Origin: Acidobacteriota bacterium
GTDB lineage: Bacteria; Acidobacteriota; Vicinamibacteria; Vicinamibacterales; Vicinamibacteraceae
Assembly: GCA_023418055.1 (NCBI GenBank)
Contig: JAEZDP010000011.1
Coordinates: 1-6,065 of the forward strand
Length of the DNA stretch: 6,065 bases
Reading direction: 5' to 3'
Numbering within the stretch: position 1 is the stretch's first letter; every line of letters begins with the position of its first letter. Of the stretch, positions 1 to 6,062 are shown piece by piece. Below the pieces are notes generated by a model, which saw only the letters and a program-made list of their open reading frames with translations, was not told where the DNA came from and did not search any database. The translations under genes were made by a program, and so were the position numbers.

Positions 1-14
1 GCCCCGGCGAGCCG

Positions 15-27
15 CGGGGCCACCCCG
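15..27 (-). terminator. Possible terminator-like GC hairpin after the receptor gene
   Basis: CGGGG and CCCCG pair around a 3-nt loop; an alternative 6-bp stem pairs 1-6 with 15-20. These lie 37-63 nt beyond the receptor stop and could mark the end of the transcript. There is no T-run after the stem on the minus strand, and the window ends here, so this is weak. No gene is visible in bases 1-63. Confidence 0.2.
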
Positions 28-35
28 TGCAGAAC

Positions 36-62
36 GCTGGGAATCGAGACCTGACCCCCAGC
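36..62. repeat. Decayed copy of the GGGGTCAG palindrome after the receptor gene
   Basis: Read on the minus strand, 3 nt after the receptor stop codon comes TGGGGGTCAGGTCT, one arm and centre of the palindrome seen at 3482-3501 with one extra G, followed by a degraded second arm ending in CCCA. Outer bases GCTGGG and CCCAGC (36-41 with 57-62) can still pair around a 15-nt loop. It may be an old repeat copy or a weak 3'-end stem. Confidence 0.45.
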
Positions 63-63
63 C

Positions 64-2307
64 CTAGAAGCTCACCCGCACACCGGCGCGCACCCGCCGC
101 GGCAACCCCACCGTCCGCTGCGGCGTCCGCCCCGCATCGTAGTCCTCGTCGAGCAGGTTCTCCACCGCCACGAACAGACGCGACCGGGACGTCAGTCGCC
201 GTTCGCCGAGCAGGTCCACCACCCACGCGTCCTCCAGCACGAACGCATTCTGGTCGTCGTCGAACTGCTCGCCGAACCAGCGCGCCTGCACCGACACCGC
301 CGTGGCCGTGTCCACCTGATAGCGCACGTCCACCGCGCCCTGCACGGACGGCACCTGCGGCACTCGTCGCCCGGCCAGCCCAGGCTCGACCGCATCGCTG
401 AACCGCGCACGCGTCAGCGTGAACGAGGCTCCCACCCGAACCGGCGCGTAGGGACGCCAACTGCCCTCCGCCTCCAGCCCTCGGGCCTCGATGGTGCCGG
501 CATTGCGCCGCTGACGCGTGATGAGCGTCGGCGTGCGCGCAATGGTCACGTTGGTGATCGCCGAGTCGAGTTCCGTGACGAACCCGGTGACCCGGCCCGT
601 CAGGGTTCGACGCTCGACCTGCAACGACACGTCGGCGCCGACGACGCTCTCGGCCTCGAGCGTGGGGTTGTTCTGGGTGATGACGTTGCCGACCCTGAAC
701 GAGCGCAGCCGCTCGTTGAGCGTGGGCACACGGAAGGCGCGATACACACTGCCCCGCAGCGTCGTGTCGCTACGCGGCACCCACGCCACGGACGCCTTGG
801 GCGACAACGCGGTCTGCGTGACCTCGCCCACCAGGCTCGTGTCGGTAGCGATGCGATCGGCGCGGACCCCGCCCACCACCAGCCACTGCGCGGCCGGCGC
901 CCACGTGGCCTGCCCGAACACGCCCGTCTGCGTCTGCGTGCCCTCGGCCTCGTTGACACCCCCCGCGGCTGGGCGTTCCGCGAGGTCGCCCTCCACACGC
1001 CGAAGGTCGATGCCGCCAATCCAGGTCACGCCCCCAGAGGCCCCGAGATACTCGGCGCTGCCACCGGACATCGTCGACTGCACCTGCTGACGCAGCGTGA
1101 CGTTCTCGGACGTCCGCGTGGCGTTGACGGCCGAAAACGCCTGGTCGTATCCCTGCCCACCGAGGTAGGCCCGCACGCGCACGTCGCCCCCGCCCAACCG
1201 ACCGGCGACGTCGCCGGCCAGCTGACGCTGGTTGGTGTCGTTGTCCTGCAGCGGCGTGCCGTTGGTGCGATCCTCCGAATGCACACTCCCCCGCACGGTC
1301 GCCTGCCACCCGCCAACGGCCGGTGGCAACGCCGACAGCGTGAGGATGCGCGAGGCGCTGCCTGCCGGTGTGTCGATCGGGCCCCGTACCTCTGGGGCGA
1401 TGGGGATGCCGCCTTCGGTCGTGGCGCCCTCGACGGACGTCCCGAGGCGCCAACCGCCGACGCCGCCCGACGCCAGCGCCGACACCCGGCCAGTCTCCTG
1501 CGTCCCGACTTCCGCCAGGACCCGGGCCGACGGCGCGTACCCGGGCTGCACGGTGACCACCTGAATCACGCCGCCAGCGGCATCCGCGCCATACAGATCG
1601 CTGCTCCCGCCACGCACGATCTCCACCCGCTCGACGGCGGCAGCGGGCACCCGCGTCCAGCTCACCCACCCGCCAAACGGGTCGTTGAGCGGGACGCCGT
1701 CAGCCAATACCAGGGTGCGGCTCGCACCTGACGCCGACAGCCCGCGCAACGTGACGCCCTGCGTCGTGGGATTGGCGCTGCGTGACGAGTTGCGGCGGAA
1801 CAGCGAGAACCCCGGCGTCAACCGCAGCACGTCGTCGAGGGTCGCGGAGGCCACGCCTTCGATGTCACGCGCCTGGACGATGGTGGCATCGGCAGGCAGG
1901 TCGGCCCCGCGGGCGGGGCGCCGGCCCGCGGTCACCGACACCTGCTCGACGAGCCCGGCCGGACGCAGCACCACCACCTGCGGCGACGCGCCTCCGGTCG
2001 CCCACGGCTCGGTCGCCTCGTCGAAGCCCGGAGCCGCGACGACCAGTGAGAGTCCTTGGCCGCCGGTGGCATCCGCCGGCAGCTGGGCGCGCCCGTCGTC
2101 GCGTGTACGTGCCTCGGCCACGGCGGGCCGGTCCGTCGTGCCCGCAGGGACGAGCTTCACCACTGCATCGGCAATGGGCGCCTGTTGCGGGTCGAGCACC
2201 AGCACGAGGCGCGTTCCGTCCGGCGTCTGTGCCAGCAGCTGCGCGGTGGCCGTCAGGGCCACGACCAACGCGACGATCGCGCGCGTGAGTGGGAGGGGCA
2301 CGTGCAC
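64..2307 (-). CDS. TonB-dependent outer-membrane receptor
   Basis: A 747-residue outer-membrane transporter, powered through TonB-ExbBD, which would import a scarce ligand (iron complex, cobalamin or other); the substrate cannot be read from the sequence. Order of parts: a signal peptide (R9, hydrophobic 10-22, cleavage probably after A22 or A26), a carboxypeptidase-regulatory/CNA-B-like beta domain (about 30-115), a TonB-box-like EQVSVTA (121-127), a plug (about 135-252: LRLTPGF, TLRGLSASGASRTLVLADGVPLNDPFGGW, VERVEIVRGGSSDLYGADAAGGVI), and a beta-barrel (about 258-747) with YRAFRVPTLNER (522-533), VENLLDEDYDAGRTP (715-729) and a C-terminal phenylalanine, the usual signal for barrel assembly. 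The start is a GTG at 2307; AGGA sits nine nt upstream inside serC. A second GTG two codons later is possible. The 1-nt gap from the serC stop suggests translational coupling. No TonB, ExbB, ExbD or periplasmic binding gene is in the window. Plug wording is closest to the BtuB/siderophore branch, but this is weak evidence. Confidence 0.94.
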   Translation of the reverse strand: MHVPLPLTRAIVALVVALTATAQLLAQTPDGTRLVLVLDPQQAPIADAVVKLVPAGTTDRPAVAEARTRDDGRAQLPADATGGQGLSLVVAAPGFDEATEPWATGGASPQVVVLRPAGLVEQVSVTAGRRPARGADLPADATIVQARDIEGVASATLDDVLRLTPGFSLFRRNSSRSANPTTQGVTLRGLSASGASRTLVLADGVPLNDPFGGWVSWTRVPAAAVERVEIVRGGSSDLYGADAAGGVIQVVTVQPGYAPSARVLAEVGTQETGRVSALASGGVGGWRLGTSVEGATTEGGIPIAPEVRGPIDTPAGSASRILTLSALPPAVGGWQATVRGSVHSEDRTNGTPLQDNDTNQRQLAGDVAGRLGGGDVRVRAYLGGQGYDQAFSAVNATRTSENVTLRQQVQSTMSGGSAEYLGASGGVTWIGGIDLRRVEGDLAERPAAGGVNEAEGTQTQTGVFGQATWAPAAQWLVVGGVRADRIATDTSLVGEVTQTALSPKASVAWVPRSDTTLRGSVYRAFRVPTLNERLRSFRVGNVITQNNPTLEAESVVGADVSLQVERRTLTGRVTGFVTELDSAITNVTIARTPTLITRQRRNAGTIEARGLEAEGSWRPYAPVRVGASFTLTRARFSDAVEPGLAGRRVPQVPSVQGAVDVRYQVDTATAVSVQARWFGEQFDDDQNAFVLEDAWVVDLLGERRLTSRSRLFVAVENLLDEDYDAGRTPQRTVGLPRRVRAGVRVSF

Positions 2308-2308
2308 G

Positions 2309-3400
2309 CTACCCGTTCCTGCGCTCGAACTCGCGCATGAACTCGACCAGCGCGTCCACGCCGGCCTCCGGAAACGCGTTGTAGATTGAGGCGCGCAGCC
2401 CGCCCACCGACCGATGGCCCTTCAAGCCGTCGAGTCCAGCCGCCGTCGACTCCTTCACGAACGCCTTCTCGAGGTCTTCGCTGGGCAGCCGGAAGGTGAT
2501 GTTCATCTTCGAGCGGGCATCGACCGCCGCGTGGCCTGTGTAGAAGCCCGTCCTGTCGATCTCGGCGTAGACCTTGGCGGCCTTGCGGGCGTTGCGTTCG
2601 GCGGCGGCGGCGAGTCCGCCTTCAGACTTCAGCCACTTGAGCACGAGGCCCAGGATGTAGATGCCGAAGGCGGGCGGCGTGTTGTAGAGCGACTCGTTCT
2701 CGGCATGCACCGCGTAGTTCAGCATCGTCGGCAGCGACGACGCGGACCGGGAGAGCAGGTCCTTCCTGATGATCACCACGGTGACCCCCGAGGGGCCCAG
2801 GTTCTTCTGCGCACCGGCGTAGATGAGCCCGAACTTCGAGACGTCGAGCGGGGCGCTGAGGATGTCCGACGAGGCGTCGGAGACCAGCGGGACGTTGCCG
2901 GTGTCGGGGAACGCGGGCCACTGGGTGCCGAAGATCGTGTTGTTGGACGTCACGTGCACATACGCGGCGGCAGGGTCGAACGACAACTCGTCGGCGCGGG
3001 GGATGCGCGCGAAATTCTCGGCCTCCGTCGTGCCCGCCACCCGAACGGTGCCGACACGTTTGGCCTCCTTGGCCGCTTTCTGCGACCAGCTGCCGGTGAT
3101 GACGTAGTCGGCGCTGCCGCCAGCGGGCAGCAGGTTCATCGGGACCATGGAGAACTGCAGGCTCGCGCCGCCCTGGAGGAACAGGACCTCGTAGTCGTCT
3201 CTGATGCCCGCCACGTCGCGCAGGTCGGCCCTGGCCTCCTGGATGACGCGGTCGAAGGGCTTCGAGCGGTGGCTGATCTCGAGGATCGACATGCCGACGC
3301 CAGGGAGGGCATACAGGTCGCGTTGGGCCTCGAGCAGGACGGGCTCGGGCAGGACGGCAGGGCCGGAGCTGAAGTTGAAGACACGGGCGGTGGTGGGCAT
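2309..3400 (-). CDS. serC: Phosphoserine aminotransferase
   Basis: A 363-residue PLP-dependent class V aminotransferase predicted to convert 3-phosphohydroxypyruvate and glutamate to O-phosphoserine and 2-oxoglutarate. In some bacteria SerC also serves pyridoxal phosphate synthesis (4-phosphohydroxythreonine). Visible family motifs are the N-terminal FNFSSGPAVLPEPVL (8-22), MSILEISHRSK (37-47), FLQGGASLQF (74-83), ITGSWSQKAAKEAKR (101-115), HVTSNNTIFGTQW (149-161), the PLP-lysine block YAGAQKNLGPSG with K199 (equivalent to K198 of E. coli), and GHRSVGGLRASIYNAFP near the C-terminus. Length equals that of E. coli SerC (362), so the gene is complete. The ATG at 3400 is preferred to one eight codons upstream because AGAGGA (3406-3411) lies five nt before it and the extra residues (MLSLQRTD) are not family-like. 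serA ends 104 nt upstream and a TonB-dependent receptor begins 1 nt after the stop. A candidate promoter lies in the upstream gap. Confidence 0.96.
   Translation of the reverse strand: MPTTARVFNFSSGPAVLPEPVLLEAQRDLYALPGVGMSILEISHRSKPFDRVIQEARADLRDVAGIRDDYEVLFLQGGASLQFSMVPMNLLPAGGSADYVITGSWSQKAAKEAKRVGTVRVAGTTEAENFARIPRADELSFDPAAAYVHVTSNNTIFGTQWPAFPDTGNVPLVSDASSDILSAPLDVSKFGLIYAGAQKNLGPSGVTVVIIRKDLLSRSASSLPTMLNYAVHAENESLYNTPPAFGIYILGLVLKWLKSEGGLAAAAERNARKAAKVYAEIDRTGFYTGHAAVDARSKMNITFRLPSEDLEKAFVKESTAAGLDGLKGHRSVGGLRASIYNAFPEAGVDALVEFMREFERRNG
2317..2320 (-). promoter_or_regulatory. Ribosome binding site of the receptor, inside serC
   Basis: AGGA on the minus strand lies nine nt before the GTG at 2307 and within the last codons of serC. 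This layout (stop TAG, one base, GTG) fits translation of the receptor by ribosomes that finish serC. The site is short, so coupling is likely but not proven. Confidence 0.5.
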
Positions 3401-3405
3401 ATCAG

Positions 3406-3411
3406 TCCTCT
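3406..3411 (-). promoter_or_regulatory. Ribosome binding site of serC
   Basis: AGAGGA on the minus strand, five nt before the ATG at 3400. It decides for this start over the ATG at 3424, which would add eight residues unlike the family. Confidence 0.7.
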
Positions 3412-3436
3412 GGAGGGAAAGCACGGAATGAAGCCG

Positions 3437-3452
3437 GTCGCCGGACGGCGAC
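3437..3452 (-). other. Small hairpin in serC leader
   Basis: On the minus strand GTCGCC and GGCGAC form a 6-bp stem with a 4-nt loop (a seventh C-G pair would leave only 2 nt). It falls right at the start of the transcript expected from the promoter at 3461-3490 and could protect the 5' end. It lies about 25 nt upstream of the serC ribosome binding site and does not mask it. No attenuator peptide or known riboswitch pattern was seen. Confidence 0.35.
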
Positions 3453-3460
3453 AGCCTCGT

Positions 3461-3490
3461 ATTATGTCGCGGATTTCGGGGTGGGGTCAG
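3461..3490 (-). promoter_or_regulatory. Candidate sigma-70 promoter for serC
   Basis: Read on the minus strand, CATAAT (3466-3461) matches the -10 consensus at five of six bases, and CTGACC (3490-3485) matches TTGACA at four of six, with an 18-nt spacer. Transcription would start near 3453, giving serC a leader of about 50 nt. The -35 lies inside the palindrome at 3482-3501, so the repeat may have supplied the promoter. It would let serC and the receptor be expressed partly apart from DUF1015 and serA. Supported by sequence pattern only. Confidence 0.4.
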
Positions 3491-3501
3491 GTCTGACCCC
3501 A
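3482..3501. repeat. 20-nt palindrome 3 nt after serA stop
   Basis: Nine-base arms TGGGGTCAG and CTGACCCCA flank a 2-nt centre GT, with no mismatch in the arms. It begins 3 nt beyond the serA stop codon. From memory, near-identical GGGGTCAG/CTGACCCC palindromes are numerous between genes in Vicinamibacteria genomes; this could not be checked here. It could form a cruciform or RNA stem, be bound by a dimeric protein, or be a dispersed repeat. No U-tract follows on either strand, so it is not a canonical intrinsic terminator. A decayed relative lies at 36-62. Confidence 0.75.
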
Positions 3502-3504
3502 GTT

Positions 3505-4755
3505 CTACAGCGCCACCACGTCCGCGGTCAGGACGTCCTCGTGCCCCGTCCGAATCGCGTCCAGCACGGCCGCCCCGGGCGCCGCATCCAGGTTGATGCG
3601 CGCCACAGCGGCCTCCGCACCCGCGAACACCACGTTCTCCATCTCCTGCACGTTGATGGCGTGCGTCCGCAACTGCTCGAACACGTGGGCCAGCACGCCG
3701 GGACGGTCACGATGCCGCACGATGAGCCGGTGCGTCGCCGGAGACTGCCGGGCGAGGTTCACCACGTTGGGCACCTGGCCCGTCCGCGCGAACGTCGTCA
3801 CGATTCGGACGGTCTCGGCGGCGATGGCCTCCTGCGCCTGCGACGTCGACGCGCCGATGTGGTGCGTGCCGTACACCAGGCCCTGCCCCACGATCGGGTC
3901 GTCGAAGGTGCCCTCGCTGCCCGCAGGCTCCTGCGCGAACACGTCGAGCGCGACGCGGAGGCCACGGTCGCGCACCGCGGCGGTGAGCGCCTCGGCGTCC
4001 ACGACCTCGGCCCGCGACGTGTTGACGAACATCGCCCCCTCGCGCAGCGCCCCGAGCACTGCAGGCCCCACGAGCCCGCGCGTGCCCTCCGACAGGGCCA
4101 GGTGCACACTCAACACGTCGCTGCGGGCCGCCACCGCCTGCGGCGAGGCGGCACACGTCAGCGACACCTTACGTGCGGCCTCCTCGAGCCCGAGCGAACG
4201 CAGCGCGTCGGCCGTCAGCTCGCCCTCCTGCCCGTCGAACCGACGGCTCCAGAGCACCACGGCCATGTCGAACGCCGCTGCGCGCCTGATCACCTCGCAG
4301 GCGATGGCCCCGGCGCCGAGCACGCCCAACGTACGGCCGGCCAGCCCGTCGGCTCTGGCGTAGGTGGACTTCCGCCAGCGGCCTGCGCGCAGGTCCATCA
4401 CGTTGTCGGGGATGCGCCGGTCGAGCGACAGGATGAGGCCCATCGTGAGTTCCGCGACGGCCACGGCATTGCGTCCGGGACAGTTCGACACATAGATGCC
4501 CAGCCGGCTGGCCGCTGGCACGTCGATGGTGTTCACCCCCGCGCCGGCCCGCACGACGAGGGCGAGCGACGATGCGGCCATCATCCCTTCGGTGACCTTC
4601 GTCGAACGGACGACCAGGACTTCTGCGCCGCTCTCACGCAACGCGGCCTCGAGCGCCGCCTCCTTCAGCGCCGGTTCGTAACGCACCGTACAACCGGCCT
4701 CGCGCAGCGCGGCAAGCCCCGAGTCTTCGAACGCATCGGCGACGAGCACGATCAT
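3505..4755 (-). CDS. serA: D-3-phosphoglycerate dehydrogenase (ACT-domain SerA)
   Basis: A 416-residue cytoplasmic enzyme predicted to oxidise 3-phosphoglycerate to 3-phosphohydroxypyruvate, the first step of phosphorylated serine synthesis. It has an N-terminal substrate-binding half (about 1-105, with RAGAGVNTID at 69-78), a Rossmann nucleotide-binding domain (about 106-300) with G147-A-G149-A-I-A152, the catalytic trio R248 (in NTSRAEVVD), E276 (in DVFAQEP) and H299 (in HHIGAST), and a C-terminal ACT domain (about 343-414, RDRPGVLAHVF) of the kind that gives serine feedback control. Size matches the short E. coli type (about 410), not the long type with an extra intervening domain. The start is the ATG at 4755, preceded by GAGGAAGGA five nt upstream; the reading frame stays open another 420 nt into DUF1015, but that extension resembles nothing. 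Oddities: the third Rossmann glycine is Ala152, and the usual acidic residue after the second strand is replaced by S170-R171-R172, which points to NADP. Another 2-hydroxyacid dehydrogenase role is possible, but the ACT domain and serC beside it favour SerA. Confidence 0.93.
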   Translation of the reverse strand: MIVLVADAFEDSGLAALREAGCTVRYEPALKEAALEAALRESGAEVLVVRSTKVTEGMMAASSLALVVRAGAGVNTIDVPAASRLGIYVSNCPGRNAVAVAELTMGLILSLDRRIPDNVMDLRAGRWRKSTYARADGLAGRTLGVLGAGAIACEVIRRAAAFDMAVVLWSRRFDGQEGELTADALRSLGLEEAARKVSLTCAASPQAVAARSDVLSVHLALSEGTRGLVGPAVLGALREGAMFVNTSRAEVVDAEALTAAVRDRGLRVALDVFAQEPAGSEGTFDDPIVGQGLVYGTHHIGASTSQAQEAIAAETVRIVTTFARTGQVPNVVNLARQSPATHRLIVRHRDRPGVLAHVFEQLRTHAINVQEMENVVFAGAEAAVARINLDAAPGAAVLDAIRTGHEDVLTADVVAL

Positions 4756-4760
4756 GACGG

Positions 4761-4769
4761 TCCTTCCTC
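4761..4769 (-). promoter_or_regulatory. Ribosome binding site of serA
   Basis: GAGGAAGGA on the minus strand, five nt before the ATG at 4755. It is the strongest Shine-Dalgarno sequence in the window and fixes the serA start against the long in-frame extension into the DUF1015 gene. Confidence 0.8.
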
Positions 4770-4773
4770 GAGA

Positions 4774-4792
4774 GCCTGTCGCGCGCCTGTCG
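4774..4792. repeat. Paired 8-nt direct repeat between DUF1015 and serA
   Basis: On the plus strand GCCTGTCG occurs at 4774-4781 and again at 4785-4792, a period of 11 nt, about one helical turn. It lies in the 53-nt gap just upstream of the serA ribosome binding site. Such spacing suits a protein binding the same DNA face twice, but in GC-rich DNA it may be chance. Confidence 0.35.
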
Positions 4793-4808
4793 GGCGCCGC
4801 GATGCCCT

Positions 4809-6029
4809 TCAGATCTCGCGCGACAGCAAGCCGTCGCGCAGCTTCGGCTCGAACCAGGTGGACTTGGGCGGCATCACCCCTCCGGCCTCGGCAATGGCCA
4901 TCACCTCGCCCACGCTCACCGGATACATCGCAAAGGCCACGGCGGCCTCGCCCTGATCGACCAGGGTTGCGAGCGCCTCCGACCCGCGGATACCGCCCAC
5001 GAAGTCGATGCGCGGGTCCGTCCGCAAGTCTTCGATGCCGAGCAGCGGACCCAGCACCTTCCGCGACAGCCTCGCGGCATCGAGCGACGCTGTCGGATCG
5101 CCCTGTCCCTCCACGGTGGCCTCGTCGCCGTCGAGCGTGAGCCGGTACCAGCGTCCCTTGATGTACATCGCACACTCGCCCTGCCGCGCAGGCTCCGCGC
5201 TGCCCGCTTCGACAGGCAGGCGCTGGCTCAGGGCGGTCAGGAACGCTTCGACGGTCTGGCCGTGCAGGTCCTTCACCACGCGGTGATAGGGAAGGATGCG
5301 CATCTGCACGTCTGGAAAGGCCACCGCGAGAAAGAACGCGGCCTCGTCCTCCGGGCCCGCGCCGAGCGCGTCGCTGGCCCTGGCGGCGCTGGCCGCGCGG
5401 TGATGGCCGTCGGCAATGAACAGCGACGGCACTCCGGCGAACCCCTCCACCAGCCCCGCGGTCTCCGCCTCATCGGCCTGCCACACCGTGTGCGCCACGC
5501 CATCGTCGGCGACGAAGTCGTACAGGGGCGGCCTCGCGGTGACGCTGGCAATCACCGAGTCCACGTGGGGCGACCGAACATAGGTGAGAAGCACAGGCCC
5601 TGTCTGCGCGCGCAGTTCGGTGATGTGGCGTGTCCGGTCGTCTTCCTTCGCCTTGCGGGTGGTCTCGTGTTTCAGGATCCGGTTGTCGCGGTATTCCTGC
5701 AGCGAGAACGCACCGGCCACCCCCGTCTGCACGTGTTCGCCCATCGTGAGCCGGTACACGTAGAGACGCGACAGCGGGTCTTCGATGAGGAACGACGACC
5801 TGAAGGCCTCGAACGTCTCCCAGGCACGCGTGTAGACGGCATCGGCCTCCGCCGCGACCGTATCGGGCAGATCGATGTCGGCGCGCGAGACGTGCAGGAA
5901 GCTGTGGGGATTGCCGTGTGCCAGCGCTCGTGCCTCGGCGCGGTTGACCACGTCGTAGGGGACGGCGGCGATGCGGGCGGCGAGGTCAGGACGAGGGCGC
6001 AGGGCGCGAAACGGGCGAATGAAAGCCAT
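4809..6029 (-). CDS. DUF1015-family protein, first gene of serine cluster
   Basis: A 406-residue cytoplasmic protein, with no signal peptide or membrane segment, of the DUF1015 (COG4198-type) family. The sequence shows the family landmarks in order: an N-terminal start of the type IRPFRALRP with VPYDVV (residues 4-28), a NPHSFLHVSR block (40-49), HETTRKAKEDDRTRH (121-135), the signature IADGHHRAASA (205-215), and a C-terminal MPPKSTWFEPK (386-396). Length and both ends look complete, so the gene is intact. The start is the ATG at 6029, because family members usually begin a few residues before the IRPFRA block; no strong ribosome binding site is visible. The family has no settled function that I know of, but its genes are commonly found beside serA and serC, as here (serA begins 53 nt downstream). 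The DGHHR motif resembles that of ParB/sulfiredoxin-fold free serine kinases (SerK/SbnI type), so a phosphoserine or serine phosphotransfer role is possible; that is inference. Family assignment is firm, function is not. Confidence 0.93.
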   Translation of the reverse strand: MAFIRPFRALRPRPDLAARIAAVPYDVVNRAEARALAHGNPHSFLHVSRADIDLPDTVAAEADAVYTRAWETFEAFRSSFLIEDPLSRLYVYRLTMGEHVQTGVAGAFSLQEYRDNRILKHETTRKAKEDDRTRHITELRAQTGPVLLTYVRSPHVDSVIASVTARPPLYDFVADDGVAHTVWQADEAETAGLVEGFAGVPSLFIADGHHRAASAARASDALGAGPEDEAAFFLAVAFPDVQMRILPYHRVVKDLHGQTVEAFLTALSQRLPVEAGSAEPARQGECAMYIKGRWYRLTLDGDEATVEGQGDPTASLDAARLSRKVLGPLLGIEDLRTDPRIDFVGGIRGSEALATLVDQGEAAVAFAMYPVSVGEVMAIAEAGGVMPPKSTWFEPKLRDGLLSREI

Positions 6030-6037
6030 GTGGCTTC

Positions 6038-6043
6038 ATTCTA
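6038..6043 (-). promoter_or_regulatory. Possible -10 element of a leaderless DUF1015 transcript
   Basis: TAGAAT on the minus strand matches TATAAT at five of six bases. Its last base is 9 nt upstream of the DUF1015 start codon, so transcription would begin at or within a few bases of the ATG at 6029. The lack of a clear Shine-Dalgarno sequence there agrees with a leaderless message. The -35 would fall at or past the window edge and cannot be judged. Confidence 0.3.
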
Positions 6044-6044
6044 G

Positions 6045-6062
6045 ACGCCTCTGCGGAGGCGT
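6045..6062. other. Hairpin just upstream of DUF1015
   Basis: ACGCCTC and GAGGCGT form a perfect 7-bp stem with the 4-nt loop TGCG. No run of T follows on either strand. It might be an operator or the 3' end of a gene beyond the window. If the TAGAAT at 6038-6043 is a -10, the stem fills the promoter spacer, where a dimeric regulator could act. Confidence 0.3.

Noticed and set aside
770..1669. Minus-strand open frame of 299 codons inside the receptor gene
   Set aside because: It overlaps the receptor in another frame and gives an Arg/Gly-rich product without domains; the receptor frame has plug and barrel motifs throughout.
2414..3496. Long plus-strand open frame (360 codons) opposite serC
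   Set aside because: Low-complexity Arg/Gly/Val/Asp-rich product with no family likeness; it mirrors the third-position GC bias of serC.
3482..3501. Palindrome as a standard rho-independent terminator for serA
   Set aside because: No U-tract follows the stem in the direction of serA transcription; the next bases are CCCCG.
3481..4956. Long plus-strand open frame (491 codons) opposite serA
   Set aside because: Its product is rich in Arg, His, Gly and Pro with no recognisable domain, and it lies wholly antisense to serA, which has full motifs. GC-rich codon use keeps such antisense frames open.
4756..5175. N-terminal extension of SerA by 140 codons
   Set aside because: The extension overlaps DUF1015 in another frame, looks like random Arg/Gly-rich sequence, and the ATG at 4755 has a strong ribosome binding site and the family's normal N-terminus.
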